Below are positions 32,210 to 37,469 of a stretch of 37,469 bases of DNA, in pieces. The DNA lies in the NCBI GenBank assembly GCA_964058805.1, contig CAXKVV010000241.1:1-37469 (forward strand), written 5' to 3'. Both the position numbers and the translations under genes were made by a program. Under the pieces are notes generated by a model. That model was not told where the DNA came from. It did not search any database and saw only the letters and a list, made by a program, of their open reading frames with translations. Numbering within the stretch: position 1 is the first letter of the stretch; every line of letters starts with the position of its first letter. This stretch comes from Schoenoplectus triqueter (lineage: Eukaryota; Streptophyta; Magnoliopsida; Poales; Cyperaceae).

Positions 32210-33506
32210 ATTTGGTCGTTGTATGTGATAAATCATGACCAAAAGACTAAACTAAATTGATTGATTTATTCATAAGTTGTATATCTAGATAGTTGTGCAT
32301 GAGTTTTTCAGATTTTTACGAATTGGCATGCGTTCATGCGCATGGTATGTGTTAGATTTGTCAAGTTTGTAAAATTGTTGTAAAAACTGAAAGTTGGGGC
32401 TGAGTTTCAAGTCTATAAATGGGGTCTATTTCGGGTTAGGAATTGACCAAAGGGGCTGTGATTAATTGAGTCTTCGTTTTGGCCCAAATCGTTAAAGATT
32501 GTTCTTTGGAGAGCCAAAACTGAAAAACTGCAATTTCTGGACAGCAACTTAACCATCATTAGATGATGCTTTTGAGTGGTTTCTAGATCATAATAAGAAG
32601 TGAAACTGAGCACAACCATGCATAATTGTTAGATTATGAATTATGAATAGTTTCAATCGGTTTGGTGCAAGTTATTGCGCTATTCTAACTTTGTTTTGCA
32701 GTAGTGGGTTTGTATAGCCATGTTCAATGCCTTGTGTGTTGTAATGATTGCATGTATGAATGTTTGTAAGCGGCCTAAGGTGCCCCATGATATTAATTAT
32801 TTTGTTGCATGATTAATATTATATTTATGGCCTGCGTGTCAAGTTAGGAATGGGGATTTCTAATGTAATTTTCTGTTTCGATTTGAGAGTAGTCTTAAAT
32901 AGGAAATGGGAAATTATGGGTACTTAGATCACTAGTTTGTTCATGGAGATGATCAAAGAGGCAGTGATCGGAGGCCAAGGAAGCACAAGGGCTATACAAA
33001 CTCACGATCATTTGTGTGGTTGTACATGTTATTGTTTATGATATTTTATGTGATTGAATTGCGAGTCCTAGGATAGGTATGGGTGTATGCTATCACGACC
33101 ACCATTCAAAGAGTCATATAAAATAAAGTCCCTAAAAATTAAGTCGATCTCCCTTCCTCCTCTATCCATAGAAACCTTGTATGGGGTGTTGGTGAGACCT
33201 ACTCAGTAGGCACTGCATCCTATCCTTGGGGAAGTGGGGCACGTCGGACGTGTCGTCTCAAATAGAGAGGTTTTACTTAAGCGGGGTAACTCTGGGTTAC
33301 ATGCCGATGCTGGCCTAGTTTGTACCTCGGGGAGGAGTATTCGTCATGAGTACTGGGTACTCAAGACGGAACCAAGAGCCACATACGATTGTGATTAGCG
33401 AGGAGTATGCTTACCTAAAATAGCTAAGTTCAAGTTTATGCCGACGCTGACTTGAGCTTAGTAAAGATAGGGATCTTGGACTTACTACAAATTTTGGGAC
33501 TTAATA
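32210..33506 (+). other. 5' leader of the intact copia element
   Basis: About 1.3 kb is untranslated. The final 320 bases hold blocks shared with the minus copia leader: the near-palindrome ACCTACTCAGTAGGC at 33197-33211, GTGATTAGCGAGGAGTATGC at 33391-33410 followed by TTACCTAA, and ATAGGGATCTTGG at 33467-33479. It lacks the large tandem repeats found in the minus element's leader. I see no long upstream frame. Confidence 0.75.
33197..33211 (+). promoter_or_regulatory. Conserved leader near-palindrome
   Basis: ACCTACTCAGTAGGC has arms CCTACT and AGTAGG around one base and can be extended by an outer GTG/CAC pairing. It is identical to the complement of 20200-20214 in the other copia element, about 300 nt before the gag start. 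Confidence 0.5.
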
Positions 33507-36500
33507 ATGGCAAAAGAACCCTCTTTCTCTCTTCGATCTCTCCTAGACAAAGAAAAACTTAAAAGTGATGGAATGAATTTCATGGATTGGCATCGTAACC
33601 TCAGGATAGTCTTGAGGCATGAGAAAAAGGAACACATCTTAACTCAACCCGTTCCAAAGAAACCCCACGATAAAGCGTCTCAGGCTGACAAGGACAAGTA
33701 CACCAAGTTCGTGGATGATGAACTTGATGTCTCGTGCCTAATGGTGGCCACTATGAGTCCAGAGCTTCAAAAGAGGTTTGAAACTCGTGGTGCGTATGAG
33801 GTCATGGACACTCTCAAGAACATGTTTCAAGAGAAGGCCCAGACCGAGATGTACAATGTCACCAAGTCGCTAATGAGATGCACAATGCGCGAGAACGAAT
33901 CCGTTAGCGCTCATATGCTCAAGATGACTAGTTATATTGAGCAGCTTGAGAAGCTAGGTTGCAAGTGGGACGAGCAACTCATGCGGAACATTGTACTCGG
34001 CTCATTGTCATCACGCTTCTCTCAGTTCATTATGAACTACAACATGATGGGACTGAAGGGAGGCCTGGATGAGTTATTGGGACTTCTTAAGACTGCCGAG
34101 GAGGACATGAATAAAATGTCTTGTAACGTCCTCGCGGTGAGTCAGAATGGGAAGAAGATTAAAAAGAGTTCCAAGCGCAAGAAGGGCAAGGGCAAAGGCA
34201 AGGCTCAAGTGGTGATCTCGAGCAAGTCCAAGTCCAAGGATGTTTCCGAAGCCGAGTGCTTTTATTGCAAAGGCATAGGGCATTGGAAACGTAGCTGCCC
34301 TAAATACCTGAAGGATAAGAAGAATGGGAATGTCCCTACTTCATCAGGTATACTTGTTATTGAAATTAACCTTGCTACTTCCATTTCTGATTGGGTGTTG
34401 GACACTGGGTCATGTGCTCATATTTGTTCAAATGTGCAGGCACTAAAGAATAAGAGGTTGCTTGGCAAGGGTGAGATGCTGCTCCGAGTCGGCAATGGAG
34501 CGAGTGTTGCTGCTATTGCTGTAGGAGATTTAGATTTGCATTTACCCAGTGGACTTGTATTAGAACTTAGTAGTGTTTATTATGTTCCTTCTATTTCTAG
34601 AAATATTATCTCTGTCTCATGTATGGACAAGGATGGATTTGCTTTTTCTATTAAAGATCGTTGTTTGTCTTTTTATAGAGATGGCTTATTCTATGGTCAT
34701 TCCCAGGTTGTGAATGGCATATATGTTCTAGAAATGGATAATCAAGTCCTTAACATCAATAATAAGAGAATTAAGTCTTCTAATGAGGGTGAGACTCTCA
34801 TATGGCATCATCGCCTAGGTCATATAAACGAGACGCGCATTAAGAAATTACAAGAGGTTGGACTTCTTGGTTGCTTTGACTTAGAGTCGTTAGCAACATG
34901 CGAGTCATGTTTATTAGGGAAAATGACTAAAGCACCTTTTACCAAGCTAGGTGAGAGGGCAAATGACTTATTGGACCTAGTACATAGCGATGTGTGCGGT
35001 CCTATGAGCATTGGTGCTAGAGATGGATCAAGATACTTTGTCACGTTTACTGATGATTTCAGTAGATATGGCTATGTCTATTTGATGAGACATAAGTCTG
35101 AATCCTTTGACAAGTTCAAGGAGTTCAAGGCTGAAGTTGAGAACCAACTCGGAAAGAAGATTAAAGTATTTAGAACAGATCGAGGTGGTGAATACTTGAG
35201 CAGTGACTTTAGGGAGTACCTAAAGGAACATGGGATAGTCCCACAGCTCACTCCTCCCGGGACGCCGCAATGGAATGGTGTCTCTGAGAGGAGGAACAGA
35301 ACCTTGTTGGACATGATTCGTTCTATGATGAGCAAAGCTGAGTTACCACGCTTTTTCTGGGGATTTGCGCTTGAAACTGCTGCATTCACATTGAATCGAT
35401 TGCCATCAAAGTCCGTTGAAAAGACGCCATATCAGTTATGGTTTGGAAGAGTACCAAATGTGTCTTTTCTTAAGATTTGGGGTTGTGAGGCTTATGTCAA
35501 ACGACTGATGTCTGACAAGCTTAGCCCTAGATCTGATAAGTGCTTGTTCGTGGGATACCCTAAGGAAACAAAAGGGTACTACTTTTACTTCAAGTCTGAA
35601 AATAAGATAATTGTTGCCAGACATGCAGTATTCTTGAAGAAGGAGTTTCTCGCAAGAGGAAGTAGTGGGAGTAGTGTACAACTTGAAGAAATTCAAGAAG
35701 CACATGATAGTGTAGTCGGTGATGACTCCACAATCTCTCCTATGGATACTGAGCCTAGTGGGAGTGGGACTCCGGAATCGGGCTTAGAAAATATGGCTCA
35801 AGAGGCATCTGAGCCACAAGTACTTCGAAGGTCGAGTAGATCAAGTCATCCTCCTGAAAGATGGTTGGGGCTTCATCAAGGATCAACGGTGGAGACCGAA
35901 GATCCCATGACCTATATGGAAGCGATGGCACGGCCCGACTCCGCTGAATGGCTTGGAGCCATGCAATCTGAAATACAGTCTATGTACGACAACCAAGTTT
36001 GGAATTTGGTTGACCTCCCTGAGGGAGTGCGTCCTATTGAAAACAAGTGGGTTTTCAAAAGAAAGTCGGACATGGATGGTAACTTGACTACTTATAAAGC
36101 ACGACTAATTGCGAAAGGTTACAAACAAATTCAAGGAATTGATTTTGATGAGACCTTCTCGCCCGTAGCCATGTTTAAGTCAATTCGGATATTGTTAGCC
36201 ATTGCCGCATTTCATGATTATGAGATTTGGCAAATGGATGTCAAAACCGCCTTTCTAAATGGAGAATTAGAAGAGGATGTGTATATGACACAACCAATGG
36301 GTTTTGAGGATCCAAGGAATGCTAACAAGGTATGTAAGCTTCGAAGAGCCATTTATGGTTTGAAGCAAGCATCAAGAAGTTGGTACAAACGCTTTGATAG
36401 TGAAATCAAAGCGCTTGGCTTTATCAAGTGTGATGAAGAGCCATGTGTGTACAAACGATTCAGTGGGAGTAATATTGTGTTTCTCATATTATATGTGGAT

Positions 36501-37469
36501 GACATATTGCTGATCGGAAATGATATTCCTACCTTGGAAGAAATCAAGTCATTATTGAAGAAGATCTTCTCAATGAAAGACTTGGGCGAGGCTGCCTATA
36601 TTTTAGGCATAAGGATCTATAGGGATAGATCAAGGAGACTTATTGGATTAAGTCAAGAATCATATTTGGACAAGGTGTTGAAGAGGTTCAACATGCAAGA
36701 TTCCAAGAAAGGAAACTTACCCATGTCCCATGGCATTGATCTCAGCAAGAAGCAGTGTCCTAAGACAACAGCTGAGCTCGAGAGCATGAAGAAGATACCA
36801 TATGCTTCTGCAATTGGATCTATCATGTATGCCATGATATGTACTCGCCCAGATGTGTCATACGCGTTAAGTGTGGCAAGTAGACATCAAGCAAATCCAG
36901 GGTTCGCACATTGGACTGCGGTAAAAACTATCCTGAAGTACTTGAAAAAGTCTAAAGATATGTTTCTCGTCTATGGAGGAGAAACTGAGCTCATTGTAAG
37001 GGGTTACACGGATGCTAGTTTCCAAACAGATCGTGATGATCTAAGATCGCAGTCAGGGTTTGTGTTCACCCTCAATGGTGGTGCTGTGAGTTGGAGGAGT
37101 TCCAAACAAGATACGACAGCAGACTCAACCACAGAGGCTGAATACATAGCCGCCTCGGAGGCAGCTAAAGAAGGTGTATGGATCAAGAAGTTCGTAGTTG
37201 AGCTTGGTATGGTCCCCAGTGCTTCCGGACCATTGGAGCTCTATTGTGACAACAATGGAGCCATCGCACAAGCGAAGGAACCTCGATCACATCAGAAGTC
37301 AAAGCATGTTTTACGGAGATATCACCTAATTCGCGAGATTGTCGAACGAGGTGATGTCAAGGTTTGTAAGATAGATACGGAGGCGAACACAACCGACCCA
37401 CTGACTAAGCCCTTATCTCAGGCCAAACACACGATGCACACAGCTGGAATGGGCATCAAGTTTATGTGT
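33507..37469 (+). CDS. Intact Ty1/copia gag-pol polyprotein (runs off right edge)
   Basis: One frame is open from ATG 33507 to the last base: 1321 codons without a stop. Order: gag with a lysine-rich stretch (216-232) and zinc knuckle C251-C254-H259-C264; aspartic protease DTG 299-301; integrase zinc region (W433HHRLGH to H439, C465, C468) and core D495, D558, E594 (D,D35E); reverse transcriptase with D911 in QMDVKT and YVDD 996-999; RNase H with D1169, E1210, D1248. All catalytic residues are present. The order integrase before reverse transcriptase defines Ty1/copia. It ends AGMGIKFM, which resembles the usual copia C-terminus, so few residues should be missing. The product would form virus-like particles and integrate cDNA. 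This is the only gene here that looks functional. The start fits gag homologues beginning MAKE. Confidence 0.97.
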   Translation, partial: MAKEPSFSLRSLLDKEKLKSDGMNFMDWHRNLRIVLRHEKKEHILTQPVPKKPHDKASQADKDKYTKFVDDELDVSCLMVATMSPELQKRFETRGAYEVMDTLKNMFQEKAQTEMYNVTKSLMRCTMRENESVSAHMLKMTSYIEQLEKLGCKWDEQLMRNIVLGSLSSRFSQFIMNYNMMGLKGGLDELLGLLKTAEEDMNKMSCNVLAVSQNGKKIKKSSKRKKGKGKGKAQVVISSKSKSKDVSEAECFYCKGIGHWKRSCPKYLKDKKNGNVPTSSGILVIEINLATSISDWVLDTGSCAHICSNVQALKNKRLLGKGEMLLRVGNGASVAAIAVGDLDLHLPSGLVLELSSVYYVPSISRNIISVSCMDKDGFAFSIKDRCLSFYRDGLFYGHSQVVNGIYVLEMDNQVLNINNKRIKSSNEGETLIWHHRLGHINETRIKKLQEVGLLGCFDLESLATCESCLLGKMTKAPFTKLGERANDLLDLVHSDVCGPMSIGARDGSRYFVTFTDDFSRYGYVYLMRHKSESFDKFKEFKAEVENQLGKKIKVFRTDRGGEYLSSDFREYLKEHGIVPQLTPPGTPQWNGVSERRNRTLLDMIRSMMSKAELPRFFWGFALETAAFTLNRLPSKSVEKTPYQLWFGRVPNVSFLKIWGCEAYVKRLMSDKLSPRSDKCLFVGYPKETKGYYFYFKSENKIIVARHAVFLKKEFLARGSSGSSVQLEEIQEAHDSVVGDDSTISPMDTEPSGSGTPESGLENMAQEASEPQVLRRSSRSSHPPERWLGLHQGSTVETEDPMTYMEAMARPDSAEWLGAMQSEIQSMYDNQVWNLVDLPEGVRPIENKWVFKRKSDMDGNLTTYKARLIAKGYKQIQGIDFDETFSPVAMFKSIRILLAIAAFHDYEIWQMDVKTAFLNGELEEDVYMTQPMGFEDPRNANKVCKLRRAIYGLKQASRSWYKRFDSEIKALGFIKCDEEPCVYKRFSGSNIVFLILYVDDILLIGNDIPTLEEIKSLLKKIFSMKDLGEAAYILGIRIYRDRSRRLIGLSQESYLDKVLKRFNMQDSKKGNLPMSHGIDLSKKQCPKTTAELESMKKIPYASAIGSIMYAMICTRPDVSYALSVASRHQANPGFAHWTAVKTILKYLKKSKDMFLVYGGETELIVRGYTDASFQTDRDDLRSQSGFVFTLNGGAVSWRSSKQDTTADSTTEAEYIAASEAAKEGVWIKKFVVELGMVPSASGPLELYCDNNGAIAQAKEPRSHQKSKHVLRRYHLIREIVERGDVKVCKIDTEANTTDPLTKPLSQAKHTMHTAGMGIKFMC

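Overview
The window looks like a repeat-dense, AT-rich stretch of a flowering-plant nuclear genome, probably a dicot. The evidence is nested LTR retrotransposons with plant-type primer sites (TGGTATCAGAGC, matching the 3' end of initiator tRNA-Met), long LTRs, plant-type Ty1/copia and Ty3/gypsy protein domains, and a hAT-type MITE. I see no intact host gene, rRNA, tRNA or CRISPR array. The only intact coding region is a Ty1/copia polyprotein that runs off the right edge.

Layout from the left. 1-3904: the 3' part of a degraded Ty3/gypsy element on + (gag tail, retropepsin, about 1.3 kb of noncoding DNA, then a 1357-bp LTR) with no reverse transcriptase or integrase. It appears to have inserted into an older copia LTR, whose remainder is 3905-5614 on the minus strand. 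5615-6420: a decayed coding-like relic. 7373-7834: inverted flanks around an array of 15-19 bp dyads. 8847-9089: a hAT MITE with a perfect 8-bp target duplication. 9925-11390: two GTGTCGTG-rich repeats flanking a gypsy fragment. 11391-12905: mostly AT-rich intergenic sequence.

12906-26473: a second gypsy element of the same gag-protease-only type, on the minus strand. Its 3' LTR is split by a complete 9783-bp copia element (14077-23859, minus) with 2100-bp LTRs that differ at only 10 sites by eye, a GACAG target duplication, a primer site and a polypurine tract. The copia gag-pol is nevertheless full of frameshifts and deletions. At 26474 the gypsy gag-protease ORF is cut by a very long LTR (26474-30454, minus, Del/Tekay-like). 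That LTR is itself cut at 30455 by a + strand copia element: LTR 30455-32196, leader 32197-33506, and one uninterrupted polyprotein of at least 1321 codons from 33507 to the window end, with every catalytic motif present.

How the parts relate. The two copia elements are divergent members of one lineage: they share gag-pol, LTR blocks and 5' leader blocks, including an identical 15-nt near-palindrome. The intact + element is the kind of element that could supply proteins to the defective minus one. The two gypsy copies share an architecture that lacks pol and has two hairpin-plus-purine-tract modules about 1 kb apart, suggesting a non-autonomous family mobilised in trans. The most promising undescribed signals are these shared noncoding structures and the dyad array at 7453-7750.
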